The translations under genes and the position numbers were made by a program. This document shows, one piece after another, positions 44,042 through 52,852 of a stretch of DNA of 64,000 nt. Positions within the stretch are counted from its first letter, which is position 1. Every line of letters starts with the position of its first letter. Source of the stretch: CAVYXK01 sp963708245 (GTDB lineage Bacteria; Pseudomonadota; Alphaproteobacteria; Acetobacterales; Acetobacteraceae); NCBI GenBank assembly GCA_963708245.1, contig OY970201.1, positions 4,464,001 to 4,528,000 on the forward strand, read 5' to 3'. Below the pieces are notes generated by a model. That model searched no databases. It was not told the DNA's origin and was given only the letters and a program-made list of their open reading frames with translations.

Positions 44042-44848
44042 ATGCGCAAGAATAAGGTCAAGGAACTACTCCGGACTGGCGGTGTTGCCTTCGGAACAAA
44101 TATTTTTGAGTTCGGGACGACCGGTATTGCGCGAATCGTGGCGGAGGCAGGTGCGGATTTCATCTTTCTTGATATGGAGCATACAGGCTGGAGTATTGAG
44201 ACGATTCGAACCATGCTCGCGTCGACAGGTGGCCTTGACTTAGTGCCCGTCGTTCGGCCTCCGGCCCTTCAGTACCACTTGTTGTCTGCCCCACTCGATA
44301 TGGGGGCGATGGGTCTCATGATTCCCATGGTAGAGACGGAAGAGCAAGCGCGTATGATCGTGCAGTTTGCAAAGTACTATCCAGCCGGACAGCGCGGTGC
44401 GGCGTTCGGCTTTGCCCACGATGACTATAAGGGGGGCGACGTGTTCGAGAAGATGAAGAGTGCAAATGTGGAAGTGCTGCTCGCAGCTCTCGTCGAGACA
44501 GCGACGGGCATTGAAAACGCGGACCGGATTGCCGCCGTGGAGGGAATCGACGTGCTTCAGGTCGGCCAATTTGACCTTACAAACTCCCTTGGCATTCCAG
44601 GACAATTCGAGCACCCAACCTACAAGCGCGCCTTAGACCGTGTACTGGACGCCTGCATGCGGAACGGGAAGGCCGCCGGCTTCATGGCCACCAGTGTGGA
44701 AGAAGGGCAGAGATTACTTGAACAGGGATTCCGGTGCATCGAGTATTGGGGAGACATATTCATTTACCGCCAGGCCCTTGGCCAAGCAATCACTGCTCTC
44801 CGCGATAGCGTATCGGCTGCGCGGGTATCGACCCAGTCTCGTAAATAA
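44042..44848 (+). CDS. HpcH/HpaI family aldolase (2-keto-3-deoxy acid aldolase type)
   Basis: The 268-residue protein has the family pattern: FGTNIFEFGTTGIARIVAEA, the FLDMEHTGWS site (metal-binding Glu region), VPVVRPPALQYHLLSAPLDM, GLMIPMVETEEQARMIV and VLQVGQFDLTNSLGIPGQFE. These enzymes cleave 2-keto-4-hydroxy acids to pyruvate or a related keto acid and an aldehyde. ATG at 44042 is preceded by ggaggaag; the frame upstream to 44000 is not needed. It follows the binding-protein gene on the same strand and fits a catabolic role with the FMN oxidase. Confidence 0.87.
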   Translation: MRKNKVKELLRTGGVAFGTNIFEFGTTGIARIVAEAGADFIFLDMEHTGWSIETIRTMLASTGGLDLVPVVRPPALQYHLLSAPLDMGAMGLMIPMVETEEQARMIVQFAKYYPAGQRGAAFGFAHDDYKGGDVFEKMKSANVEVLLAALVETATGIENADRIAAVEGIDVLQVGQFDLTNSLGIPGQFEHPTYKRALDRVLDACMRNGKAAGFMATSVEEGQRLLEQGFRCIEYWGDIFIYRQALGQAITALRDSVSAARVSTQSRK

Positions 44849-44926
44849 GCGTTGGTACTCATCGTCGCTAGTCACCACGAGCGACCGGGTCGCTAGCCAG
44901 AGCCCGTTCGGCTCTGCGGGATGTGC

Positions 44927-45187
44927 ATGGCCGCAGTGAGCGCCGCGATCGTGGGCGGAGGAGCGGTTGGAGCGCTCCGCATACTACCTAGCACGTGCCG
45001 ACTGTGACGTCACGCTTATTGAGCAAAGAGATATTTGCACAGGCTGTTCTTACGGCAAAGCGGGGATGATCGTGCCAGCGATAGTATTCCTTTGGCGGCG
45101 CCCGGAGTATGGCTCAAGGGCCTGAAATGGATGTTCGAACTCGCAAGTCCGTTCTATATTAGACCGCGCCCCGAGTGGGGTCCTGAT
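44927..45187 (+). pseudogene. D-amino-acid dehydrogenase (DadA-like), degenerate N-terminal fragment
   Basis: From ATG 44927 one frame gives MAAVSAAIVGGGAVGALR (the GxGxxG FAD loop). After a shift it gives YYLARADCDVTLIEQRDICT and CSYGKAGMIVP, and after a second shift DSIPLAAPGVWLKGLKWMFE then ASPFYIRPRPEWG. This is the ordered N-terminus of DadA-type flavoproteins with two frameshifts. The corresponding C-terminal portion is absent here but a C-terminal fragment of the same family lies at 14214-14675. Confidence 0.75.
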
Positions 45188-45307
45188 CAGAGATCATTCA
45201 GCGTTCGGCCTCGATCACGGCGGGATCGGGCGTTGGCGAAAACCGCGTGCGAGTCGGGAAAGCCAGTTGGTCCGCGATGGTCCGCGGACCAAAGCATTGT
45301 ACTTCTA

Positions 45308-46444
45308 GTGCTCTGATCCTAACGGACGATTCCCAAGTCGGCGCGACCGTGCGATTCTGTTGGCATGAGCAAGACAGAGGCATGTATCTGGCTGTCGCCT
45401 GCGGATCGGGCGACGCTGCAAGGTTGGATTTCCGGGCGGAACACGCCGCAGAAGTTGGTCTGGCGGGCGCAGATCGTGCTGCTGTCGGCAGCGCGGCTTG
45501 GCCTGATGGCGATCACGCGCTCGGTCGGCAAGAGCAAGGTGACGGTCAGCCGTTGGCAGGAGCGCTACCTGGCCAAGGGGATCGATGGCCTGCGGCGCGA
45601 CGCCACCCGCCCGGGGCGTAAGCCGCCGCTGACGGCCGAGACGATCCAGCAGGTCATACACAAGACTCTGCACGAGAAGCCGCCGGCCGGCACCCACTGG
45701 AGCATCCGCAAGATGGCCGCCGCCAGCGGCCTCAGCTACACCAGCGTCCAGCGCATCTGGAAGGCACACGAGCTCAAGCCGCATCGGGTAAAGACCTTCA
45801 AGCTGTCGAACGACAAGCGGTTCGTCGAGAAGGTGCAGGACATCGTCGGCCTCTACCTTAATCCTCCGGAGAAGGCATTGGTGTTCTCGGTGGATGAGAA
45901 GAGCCAGATCCAGGCACTTGACCGCACGCAGCCCGGCCTGCCGCTCAAGAAGGGGCGTTGCGGCACCATGACGCATGATTACAAGCGCCACGGCACTACC
46001 ACGCTATTCGCCGCCCTGGAGGTGGCCACTGGCAGGGTCATCGGCCAGTGCATGCCGCGTCACCGTCACCAGGAGTGGCTTAAATTCCTGCGCCGGATCG
46101 ACGCCGAGACACCGAACCACCTCGATGTGCATCTGATCGCGGACAACTACGCCACACACAAACACGCCAAGGTCCGGGCTTGGCTAAAGCGACACCCGCG
46201 GTTTCACATGCATTTTACCCCGACCTCGGCCTCCTGGCTCAATCAGGTCGAACGGTTCTTCGGCCTGATCACCGGGGACCGCATCCGCCGTGGCGTGTTT
46301 AAAAGTGTCGCGGCATTGGTCACGGCGATCCGGGATTACTTGCAGCGTCATAATGCCGATCCCAAGCCCTTCGTGTGGACCGCCTCCGCTGCCGCTATCC
46401 TCGAGAAGGTCGCACGTGGGCGACAAGCGTTAGAGTCACAACAC
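45308..46444 (+). mobile_element. IS630-family insertion sequence, copy 1 (1137 bp)
   Basis: The left end GTGCTCTGATCCTAAC and the reverse complement of the right end GTGTTGTGACTCTAAC are imperfect inverted repeats. The element is flanked by TA on both sides (45306-45307, 46445-46446) within a CTAG target, as expected for IS630. It is almost identical to the inverted copy at 51716-52852. Rejoining the flanks gives TTCTAGCTC. The insertion lies between two arms of a larger inverted repeat rich in GGTCCGC. Confidence 0.92.
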
Positions 46445-46447
46445 TAG
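45365..46447 (+). CDS. IS630 transposase (copy 1)
   Basis: The 360-residue protein has an N-terminal helix-turn-helix part (LGLMAITRSVGKSKVTVSRW), a linker, and a DDE domain: FSVDEKSQIQALDRTQP (first Asp), HLIADNYATHKHAKVRAWL (second Asp) and ASWLNQVERFFGLI (Glu). The stop codon TAG is made of the TA target duplication plus the next host base (46445-46447), so CTAG targeting provides its own stop. It differs from copy 2 at one residue near the end (LESQH against LKSQH). Confidence 0.93.
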   Translation: MSKTEACIWLSPADRATLQGWISGRNTPQKLVWRAQIVLLSAARLGLMAITRSVGKSKVTVSRWQERYLAKGIDGLRRDATRPGRKPPLTAETIQQVIHKTLHEKPPAGTHWSIRKMAAASGLSYTSVQRIWKAHELKPHRVKTFKLSNDKRFVEKVQDIVGLYLNPPEKALVFSVDEKSQIQALDRTQPGLPLKKGRCGTMTHDYKRHGTTTLFAALEVATGRVIGQCMPRHRHQEWLKFLRRIDAETPNHLDVHLIADNYATHKHAKVRAWLKRHPRFHMHFTPTSASWLNQVERFFGLITGDRIRRGVFKSVAALVTAIRDYLQRHNADPKPFVWTASAAAILEKVARGRQALESQH

Positions 46448-46527
46448 CTCTATGGGAATCTTCGAGTTACGCGTGCAATGGTCACGTCCGCGGACCACTG
46501 CGGACCAGCGTTCCGGCCACGACACAT

Positions 46528-47937
46528 TCATTGCAGGTCGAGCCCTTGATAGTAGCGTGGTCGCTCGCCCGTCTGCGCGTCTCGCGGGCGTATCATTTCT
46601 ACGCTCGGCAAGGCGGCCCGCAGGTCGCGGCCGAATGTTTGCTTGGTGCCGGGGTGTTCGCGACCCTGGGCCTCGCACCATGCGGTCCAGGCGGCATAGA
46701 GCCGGTCGCAATCGACGCAACGGGCGGGGTCGATGACGCATCGCTCGCGCAGGAAGGCGCCGATCGGGCTGGCGAGGTCTTCGAGGTCCTGGACGGCTTG
46801 GCGGGCGGATGCCGGCTGCACGAAGTGCCCGCGGGCGGTAAGTCGGTCGAGTCCGGTAATTGCCCAATTCAGAATGCCGGAGAGCTCGGGCAGCAGCTTG
46901 CCGGTCAGGGTGAGGTCTTCGCGGCCACAGAAGCTGTTGGTCAATTGCAGGATGATGAACCGCCCGGCCAGGGCGCCGCTCGCATCTGTCAGCCGCGAGA
47001 GCTCATTCGAAAGGATGACGAAGCGTGTTGGGAGCGTGCCTGTCCATGCCGGCAGGAATTTCCGGTCGATCGTCAATCCATCTTCGCCGCTGATGGACAG
47101 CAGCCTTTCGGCGATTGCGTGCTGATCGGCTCGGCCGCTGAGTTTGGCGTCGGAAATCAGTGCCAGCGGTTTACCGATCAGCGGTGCCAAGCCGAAGTTC
47201 TGACCGAGCCCGGCAAGCGTCGGGTTGGCGACGTTCGGCCGCCCCAGCATCTCGGTCAGCACCCGCGCAATGGTTCCCTTGCCTGAACGCCTCGGCCCGA
47301 CCAGCAGGAAAACCTTCTGGTGGCGCGTGTCGCGGGTCAGCAGCAGACCAAATAGTTCCTGCAAGGTGTCGATCGACTCGTGGTCGTGCGGCCATACAGA
47401 TTGCAGGAAAGCGCGCCATTTCTGGGCTTCCGGCGCCCGCTCATCGTAACCGAACCCCACCGTATTCACCGCGAAGAAGGCGGGTGAATGCGGCAGCAGC
47501 GTCCGCGTCGGGAGGTGCAGCAGCCCGTTGGCGCACGAGAGCAGCTCCGCGGCGCGCAGATGCTCGTCGTGATCCACCCAGGCAGGCGCGCGGGTGTGTG
47601 CGGGTAACTGGCAGACAGCCGCCAGCGCCTCAAGCACGTTCGCGACGCGATGTTTGTTGGGGGCGAATGGCAGGAGCTTGCCGTCATCGTCCTTCACGAC
47701 GGCATCCTCAAGGAAAATCCAGATGGCAGCGCGGATCGATTCAGGCGGCAACTCGGCATAGTGCGTCCCGTGCCAGGTGTAGAATGTGCCTTGGAGGTGG
47801 TGGAGGGTCTGGTGATCGCCATGCATGTAATGCTGGCGCACCATCTCGCGGGCTATCAGGATCGGAGCGGACGGTGAGAGGATCGGCGCATCCGCATTCA
47901 TGAGGTCGAGTGCGGCGAGGGGATCAGCGTTGAGCAT
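46528..47937 (-). CDS. phage/plasmid primase-helicase, D5/P4 family (SF3 helicase)
   Basis: The ~469-residue protein has the D5_N type N-terminal domain (HLQGTFYTWHGTHYAEL and ELLSCANGLLHLPTRTLLPH) and a C-terminal SF3 helicase with Walker A VGPRRSGKGTIARVL (near 214), Walker B-like KPLALISDAKLSG, and FVILSNELSRLTDASGAL with sensor motifs. Such proteins unwind DNA at the origin of phages, satellites and integrative elements. ATG at 47937 overlaps the upstream gene by 14 bases; the frame is open to 47973. It is the last gene of the element's leftward operon. Confidence 0.88.
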   Translation of the reverse strand: MLNADPLAALDLMNADAPILSPSAPILIAREMVRQHYMHGDHQTLHHLQGTFYTWHGTHYAELPPESIRAAIWIFLEDAVVKDDDGKLLPFAPNKHRVANVLEALAAVCQLPAHTRAPAWVDHDEHLRAAELLSCANGLLHLPTRTLLPHSPAFFAVNTVGFGYDERAPEAQKWRAFLQSVWPHDHESIDTLQELFGLLLTRDTRHQKVFLLVGPRRSGKGTIARVLTEMLGRPNVANPTLAGLGQNFGLAPLIGKPLALISDAKLSGRADQHAIAERLLSISGEDGLTIDRKFLPAWTGTLPTRFVILSNELSRLTDASGALAGRFIILQLTNSFCGREDLTLTGKLLPELSGILNWAITGLDRLTARGHFVQPASARQAVQDLEDLASPIGAFLRERCVIDPARCVDCDRLYAAWTAWCEAQGREHPGTKQTFGRDLRAALPSVEMIRPRDAQTGERPRYYQGLDLQ

Positions 47938-49003
47938 GTATTCGTTTCCGCCGATCGAGTTCGCGGTCACCAACCCAGGTGGCGATTTGCTGCGCGCGGG
48001 CGGGGTCTATGTTCAGCTTGATGGCTTCTTCGGCAACGGCAGCACGGATGTCGTCCTTGGTCTGGCGCTCGCGGATCATCCGCCCAGCGAGGCGAGCAAT
48101 GGCACGGGTGTTCTCTCCCCTCTGTTCTGCGGGTTCGCGGTACTTTGTTGTGGCGCTGGTAACGATGCGGCCTATCTCGGCGTAGCGCGCTCGCCAGCGG
48201 TCATCTTGTGCGGCCTCAGGCCATGACCGCATGATGCCGCGCAGTATCTCGGTGGTGATGTCTTGGGAGATGTTGCGGCCGATCAGCCGGGCGGCGAGGG
48301 GCACCAGTGTTGTGTGCAATTCCTCGCCCGTGAGCGCACGGCGGATCAGCTCGGCGGTCTCGCGCTCATCGCGCCCCGTCTCAGTCTGGTCGGGTTGCGC
48401 TTGTGCTGAGGGTCCAAGCCAGATCTCGTCCAGATCATCGTGTTGGTCGATGGTGGTGCCGTCGATCAGCTCGACGCGGTGTGACGGGTTATGGTTGACC
48501 GACCCGAAGTAGTATGCCTGCGAAAGTGTCCAGCTTTCACGAGAAAAGACGCCGCCGAACAGGCCATTGAGCCGGCCGAAAATGGCGCGGCGCCGGTCGG
48601 GGGCCAGCTCTTCCGATAGCGGGCAGAGCACCCGCCAGCGCGGTGTATCTTCGGTATACGATGGCGACGTGTATAGGATTGAGGCGATTCCCTGCTTTTC
48701 GAGCCGCTCCATCGCGGCATCGAACGGGATCCGTTCTTGATCATAATCGGCTTCGATGCCGGTGACCTCCAGCACGTTAACATCCCAGCGAAGACTATTG
48801 CCGCCGGTTCCATCAGCTTTGGGAGGGCTGCGCTTTTCTCCGAAGCGGGCGAGCTTGAGCCAGGGCAATCGGGCTTTCTGCCGCATGGTTACGGTGCTGA
48901 TTCGCTCGGCCAGCGCACGCGGAGAGTATGGCTCTTCTCGTTTTGTTTGGGCGGCGTAGTCCTCGAAGAACGTCACCGGGATGGCGCGGTCGAGCGTGGT
49001 CAT
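47924..49003 (-). CDS. primase-polymerase-like replication protein of the element
   Basis: The 359-residue protein starts MTTLDRAIPVTFFEDYAAQT and contains VTGIEADYDQERIPFDAAME and ASILYTSPSYTEDTPRWRVL then CPLSEEL, the pattern of AEP-type bifunctional primase-polymerases and RepB-like primases (acidic residues, then a YTTPSH/PRWR motif). It also has HNPSHRVELIDG. It probably primes replication together with the D5-like helicase encoded next. Its start overlaps the TOPRIM gene by ATGA (49000-49003). The catalytic assignment is inferred from these motifs. Confidence 0.65.
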   Translation of the reverse strand: MTTLDRAIPVTFFEDYAAQTKREEPYSPRALAERISTVTMRQKARLPWLKLARFGEKRSPPKADGTGGNSLRWDVNVLEVTGIEADYDQERIPFDAAMERLEKQGIASILYTSPSYTEDTPRWRVLCPLSEELAPDRRRAIFGRLNGLFGGVFSRESWTLSQAYYFGSVNHNPSHRVELIDGTTIDQHDDLDEIWLGPSAQAQPDQTETGRDERETAELIRRALTGEELHTTLVPLAARLIGRNISQDITTEILRGIMRSWPEAAQDDRWRARYAEIGRIVTSATTKYREPAEQRGENTRAIARLAGRMIRERQTKDDIRAAVAEEAIKLNIDPARAQQIATWVGDRELDRRKRIHAQR

Positions 49004-49866
49004 CGGGCACCCGCGAATTTGAGCAGCAACTCGCGCTCGCTCTCCTCGGCGGCTTTGAGGACCTGCAATTGCTCTTGGTCGATGTGGCGCTCGATCGCGT
49101 CGCGGACCAAGGCGCGCAGCTTGTCGGGCTCGATCGCATCCAGTTCTACACTGTCGCCCTCAAAAGCCTTGGCACGCGTGTCCGTGGTCTTGGTGCGGCG
49201 GCTCGGCAGGTTCCACGTGTGGATTTGCCGGGGCAGCACGGCGAGCCGCTCGAAATGGATCTCGGCTTTCGGCGCCAGTTCGCGGAGCGTCTCTTCGATC
49301 TTCTCCCCGGCGTTGACGCCGGACGGATCGTGGTCGCCGAGGTGATAGATGAAGGCCGGGACATCCAGTTCGGCGATGTATTCCGCCGCGTCGTGCAGGA
49401 ACGAGAGGCTGGCGTAGCCGCGCGCCGACATGAGCCGCACGTCGTATTCGGCGGTAACGGGATAAATGACGCCGCTCAGGGCGTCTTTCTCGATCCAAAT
49501 CTCGACGTAGCAGCCGGCGTCTGCCCACAGGTCCTTGCGGTAGAGCCGCGCCGTTTCCTCGAGCACATGATCAACGTCGCGATAGGACTCAGGCTTGCAC
49601 TGATACCGCGTGCAGTCGGTCAACCATCCATAGGGCAGCTCGCCGGCACGGCGCATCAGTGCCAGGTCGGTCTGGACTTTGGCGTATCCGTCCTCGGTCT
49701 TCTCGACTAGGCCTCGGACGGTAACCTGATAGAATGTCTGCCGGACTGTCGCGGGCCGCATGACCTCCACGAGCTTGTAGAGCGCATCGCGCCTCTCCTC
49801 GACCTGGGCTTTGGTCGAGCGCGCCCGTTTTATCCGGCTCGCCTGATAAATTCCGGTGCCGCTCAT
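49000..49866 (-). CDS. TOPRIM-domain protein resembling Spo11/Topo VI A subunit
   Basis: The 288-residue protein starts MSGTGIYQASRIKRARSTKA. Residues 30-100 form a winged-helix-like part including YKLVEVMRPATVRQTFYQVT. The TOPRIM motifs are VEIWIEKDAL (Glu126) and LGDHDPSGV (about 176-184), with the D-x-D triad. This is the topology of Topo VI A/Spo11-like proteins found in some mobile elements, but the catalytic tyrosine cannot be fixed by eye (Tyr46 in TFYQVT is a candidate). The frame to 49956 adds a non-typical leader. The role could be nicking or DNA breakage during replication or transfer; that is inferred. Confidence 0.65.
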   Translation of the reverse strand: MSGTGIYQASRIKRARSTKAQVEERRDALYKLVEVMRPATVRQTFYQVTVRGLVEKTEDGYAKVQTDLALMRRAGELPYGWLTDCTRYQCKPESYRDVDHVLEETARLYRKDLWADAGCYVEIWIEKDALSGVIYPVTAEYDVRLMSARGYASLSFLHDAAEYIAELDVPAFIYHLGDHDPSGVNAGEKIEETLRELAPKAEIHFERLAVLPRQIHTWNLPSRRTKTTDTRAKAFEGDSVELDAIEPDKLRALVRDAIERHIDQEQLQVLKAAEESERELLLKFAGAR

Positions 49867-49998
49867 CTGGCGCCAGCCAGTAGCGCGAGCGCTTGAAAGA
49901 TGGAGGCCGGTGCAGTAAAGAGCCTGCCCGTTCCCCCTGCCGAGTGAGAAGCGCAAGCCCCCGTGTGACCGGCCCCCGGTTTCCGGGGGCTTTCCATT

Positions 49999-50271
49999 TC
50001 AGGCGCTCTTGCGCGGCCGCCCGACCGGGCGCGGGGCCGGGTTCTTCCGGCGCCCGCTGGGCCGGCCGCGGAGCCATCTGATAGCGGGCTCGACCACCAC
50101 CATCGGCGTTCGGCCGATGTACTCGATCGGCATTCCCTGCGAGATGTAGAAATACGTGGTCCTGACGGACTTACCGATGGCCTCGGCGAAGCAGGGAATT
50201 GAAGCCAGCCCTTGCATTGCCCTTGCGCGGATGTCTGCGACGACGGAGAGCGGTGCTGTGTCAGGCGTCAT
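49999..50271 (-). CDS. small DNA-binding (HTH-like) protein of the element
   Basis: The 90-residue protein MTPDTAPLSVVADIRARAMQ has a possible helix-turn-helix (FAEAIGKSVRTTYFYISQGM then EYIGRTPMVVVEPAIRWL), resembling excisionase or AlpA-type regulators that read a target-binding strand. Its C-terminus is very basic (RPSGRRKNPAPRPVGRPRKSA). ATG at 50271 is preceded by gagggt. The frame extends to 50316. It may control excision or the operon promoter. The family is suggested, not proven. Confidence 0.55.
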   Translation of the reverse strand: MTPDTAPLSVVADIRARAMQGLASIPCFAEAIGKSVRTTYFYISQGMPIEYIGRTPMVVVEPAIRWLRGRPSGRRKNPAPRPVGRPRKSA

Positions 50272-50352
50272 GCCATCACCCTCAATTCGGTTGCGATGGC
50301 CCGCAATTATCCGCACAGAGCGGCGCGACGCATGGCCGCAATTGCCATACAG

Positions 50353-50898
50353 TCAATTGCGGCTGTTTGGCCTCCTGGCGCGCCTTAGGGCGTCTTCCAC
50401 CCCCGCCTCGGTCAGAGGCCGGCCGCCTGTGCCTTCCCACCCGGCCGAGCTCAGCGCGAGCTTCACGAACCTCAGGGCCGGCCCGCGCTTGCTAGCGCTC
50501 GCGCTGCCGGAACCGGTGATGGCGCGATACTGCCTGAGCATGATCTCGCTCCAGCACGCCAGCCAGTCCCGTGGCCATTCTGGCGTGCAGTCCGTGAACG
50601 CCACGGCGGGCGCCGTTAGCCGCGCCGAGCCAGGGTAGACCGAAAGAAGGCGACTTAGCTTGCGCGCGGTAGCTTTGGCTTCCCTGGCGGGAGCCAGCGC
50701 CCGCTCTACCTCCGCCTGCATCGTGCGGGAGGCCTTCGCCACCGTAAGCCATTCCGACGCAACGAGCACGGCATCGGCATCCCATGGGCGCGGGGCGCCT
50801 GCGACGTCGAGAAATGCCTCTACATCCTGCGGCGTAAACAGGCTGCCCACCTGCTCGACGAACCAGCGCGCTACGTCGTACGGCAGGGGGGCCGTCAC
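50353..50898 (-). CDS. hypothetical protein coupled to the integrase gene
   Basis: The 181-residue product begins at a GTG (50898) that overlaps the integrase stop as GTGA. It contains PYDVARWFVEQVGSLFTPQD and SRLLSVYPGSARLTAPAVAF and ends in a basic region RRARRPNSRN. No family is recognised. Coupling to the integrase suggests a role in the element's integration or maintenance. Confidence 0.55.
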   Translation of the reverse strand: MTAPLPYDVARWFVEQVGSLFTPQDVEAFLDVAGAPRPWDADAVLVASEWLTVAKASRTMQAEVERALAPAREAKATARKLSRLLSVYPGSARLTAPAVAFTDCTPEWPRDWLACWSEIMLRQYRAITGSGSASASKRGPALRFVKLALSSAGWEGTGGRPLTEAGVEDALRRARRPNSRN

Positions 50899-51715
50899 GC
50901 TCGCCCCCGCATCGGCACCACGGCCGCGCCTTCGCTGCCCGCTCCCGTGATGACGGCGCCGGCCCGCTCGGTTGCCGCGCGCAGCGGATCGTCGAGCAAG
51001 TGCGCATATCTCGCCGTGGTCGCAGCCTGGGTGTGTCCAAGCAGCGCACCGATGATCGGCAGAGACAGGCCGGACGATGCCAACACGCTCGCGTAGGTGT
51101 GCCGCAAATCGTGCACCCGGACACCGGGCAGCTCGGCCTTCTTGCTGACCGCGGTCCAGAAATGCTTGATGGTTGTCAGCGGCTTGCCGTCTTTGCCAGT
51201 GAACAGGTGCACCAGCTCGGGCAGCCCGTCGCGCCGGCGCCGCTCATTCTCCGCGTCGGCCGTAGCCTTCATGTCGATCAGCAGTTGCAAAGCCGGCGCG
51301 GACAACGGGACGCGATGCATCTTGCCCTGCTTGGTGGCAGCGCTCGGCTTCGTCCACACACCGGCCGCCAGGTCGAATTGCCCCCACGTGGCACTGAGCG
51401 TCTCGCCGCGCCTCGCGCCGGTCAACAGCAACAGCCGCACCACGTTTGCGCTGGTCCGCTCCGGATGCACCGCCAGAACCTCGCCAAGCCGGGCGATCTC
51501 GGGCGGGGTCAGGAACCTCTCGCGCCTCTCCTCCGGCTCGCGCTCGAGCCCCCGGACCGGGTTGTCCGAGCGCATCTTCCAGCGGACGGCGAGCGAGAGC
51601 ATTTTCGACGCCACCGAGGCGGTGCGATTCGCACGGTAGGGCGCGGTGGCCGCGATCTTGGCATGCAACCGCTCGACATCTTCGTGTCGAACGTCCGCGA
51701 CTTTCAACTTTCCTA
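50895..51715 (-). pseudogene. int: tyrosine integrase, catalytic part (separated from its N-terminus by IS630)
   Basis: The frame from GKLKVADVRHEDVERLHAKI to the end holds a tyrosine recombinase catalytic domain: LLLLTGARRGETLSATWGQF (first Arg), a later VHDLRHTYASVLASSGLSL (HxxR) and TTARYAHLLDDPLRAATER with the nucleophile Tyr. IS630 copy 2 inserted at a CTAG. Removing the IS and one TA joins YIRPQ to LGKLKV perfectly in frame with the N-terminal part at 52853-53302. The original protein would have been about 420 residues and is otherwise undamaged. Confidence 0.88.
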
Positions 51716-52795
51716 GTGTTGTGACTTTAACGCTTGTCGCCCACGTGCGACCTTCTCGAGGATAGCGGCAGCGGAGGCGGTCCACACGAAGGGCTTGGGA
51801 TCGGCATTATGACGCTGCAAGTAATCCCGGATCGCCGTGACCAATGCCGCGACACTTTTAAACACGCCACGGCGGATGCGGTCCCCGGTGATCAGGCCGA
51901 AGAACCGTTCGACCTGATTGAGCCAGGAGGCCGAGGTCGGGGTAAAATGCATGTGAAACCGCGGGTGTCGCTTTAGCCAAGCCCGGACCTTGGCGTGTTT
52001 GTGTGTGGCGTAGTTGTCCGCGATCAGATGCACATCGAGGTGGTTCGGTGTCTCGGCGTCGATCCGGCGCAGGAATTTAAGCCACTCCTGGTGACGGTGA
52101 CGCGGCATGCACTGGCCGATGACCCTGCCAGTGGCCACCTCCAGGGCGGCGAATAGCGTGGTAGTGCCGTGGCGCTTGTAATCATGCGTCATGGTGCCGC
52201 AACGCCCCTTCTTGAGCGGCAGGCCGGGCTGCGTGCGGTCAAGTGCCTGGATCTGGCTCTTCTCATCCACCGAGAACACCAATGCCTTCTCCGGAGGATT
52301 AAGGTAGAGGCCGACGATGTCCTGCACCTTCTCGACGAACCGCTTGTCGTTCGACAGCTTGAAGGTCTTTACCCGATGCGGCTTGAGCTCGTGTGCCTTC
52401 CAGATGCGCTGGACGCTGGTGTAGCTGAGGCCGCTGGCGGCGGCCATCTTGCGGATGCTCCAGTGGGTGCCGGCCGGCGGCTTCTCGTGCAGAGTCTTGT
52501 GTATGACCTGCTGGATCGTCTCGGCCGTCAGCGGCGGCTTACGCCCCGGGCGGGTGGCGTCGCGCCGCAGGCCATCGATCCCCTTGGCCAGGTAGCGCTC
52601 CTGCCAACGGCTGACCGTCACCTTGCTCTTGCCGACCGAGCGCGTGATCGCCATCAGGCCAAGCCGCGCTGCCGACAGCAGCACGATCTGCGCCCGCCAG
52701 ACCAACTTCTGCGGCGTGTTCCGCCCGGAAATCCAACCTTGCAGCGTCGCCCGATCCGCAGGCGACAGCCAGATACATGCCTCTGTCTTGCTCAT
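51713..52795 (-). CDS. IS630 transposase (copy 2)
   Basis: It is identical to copy 1 except for one residue near the C-terminus. It has the same helix-turn-helix and DDE residues. The stop codon is again completed by the CTAG target (51713-51715). It is transcribed leftwards, towards copy 1. Confidence 0.93.
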   Translation of the reverse strand: MSKTEACIWLSPADRATLQGWISGRNTPQKLVWRAQIVLLSAARLGLMAITRSVGKSKVTVSRWQERYLAKGIDGLRRDATRPGRKPPLTAETIQQVIHKTLHEKPPAGTHWSIRKMAAASGLSYTSVQRIWKAHELKPHRVKTFKLSNDKRFVEKVQDIVGLYLNPPEKALVFSVDEKSQIQALDRTQPGLPLKKGRCGTMTHDYKRHGTTTLFAALEVATGRVIGQCMPRHRHQEWLKFLRRIDAETPNHLDVHLIADNYATHKHAKVRAWLKRHPRFHMHFTPTSASWLNQVERFFGLITGDRIRRGVFKSVAALVTAIRDYLQRHNADPKPFVWTASAAAILEKVARGRQALKSQH

Positions 52796-52852
52796 GCCAA
52801 CAGAATCGCACGGTCGCGCCGACTTGGGAATCGTCCGTTAGGATCAGAGCAC
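51716..52852 (-). mobile_element. IS630-family insertion sequence, copy 2 (1137 bp, inverted)
   Basis: It is the same length and sequence as copy 1, flanked by TA at 51714-51715 and 52853-52854. It lies in opposite orientation, with both transposases reading towards the element's interior. It disrupts the integrase gene. The flanks rejoin in frame, so this insertion is simple and recent. Confidence 0.93.

Noticed and set aside
45305..45991. 228-residue frame opposite the IS630 transposase (also 52169-52855)
   Set aside because: It occurs identically in both IS copies only because the transposase is the same. It has no motifs.
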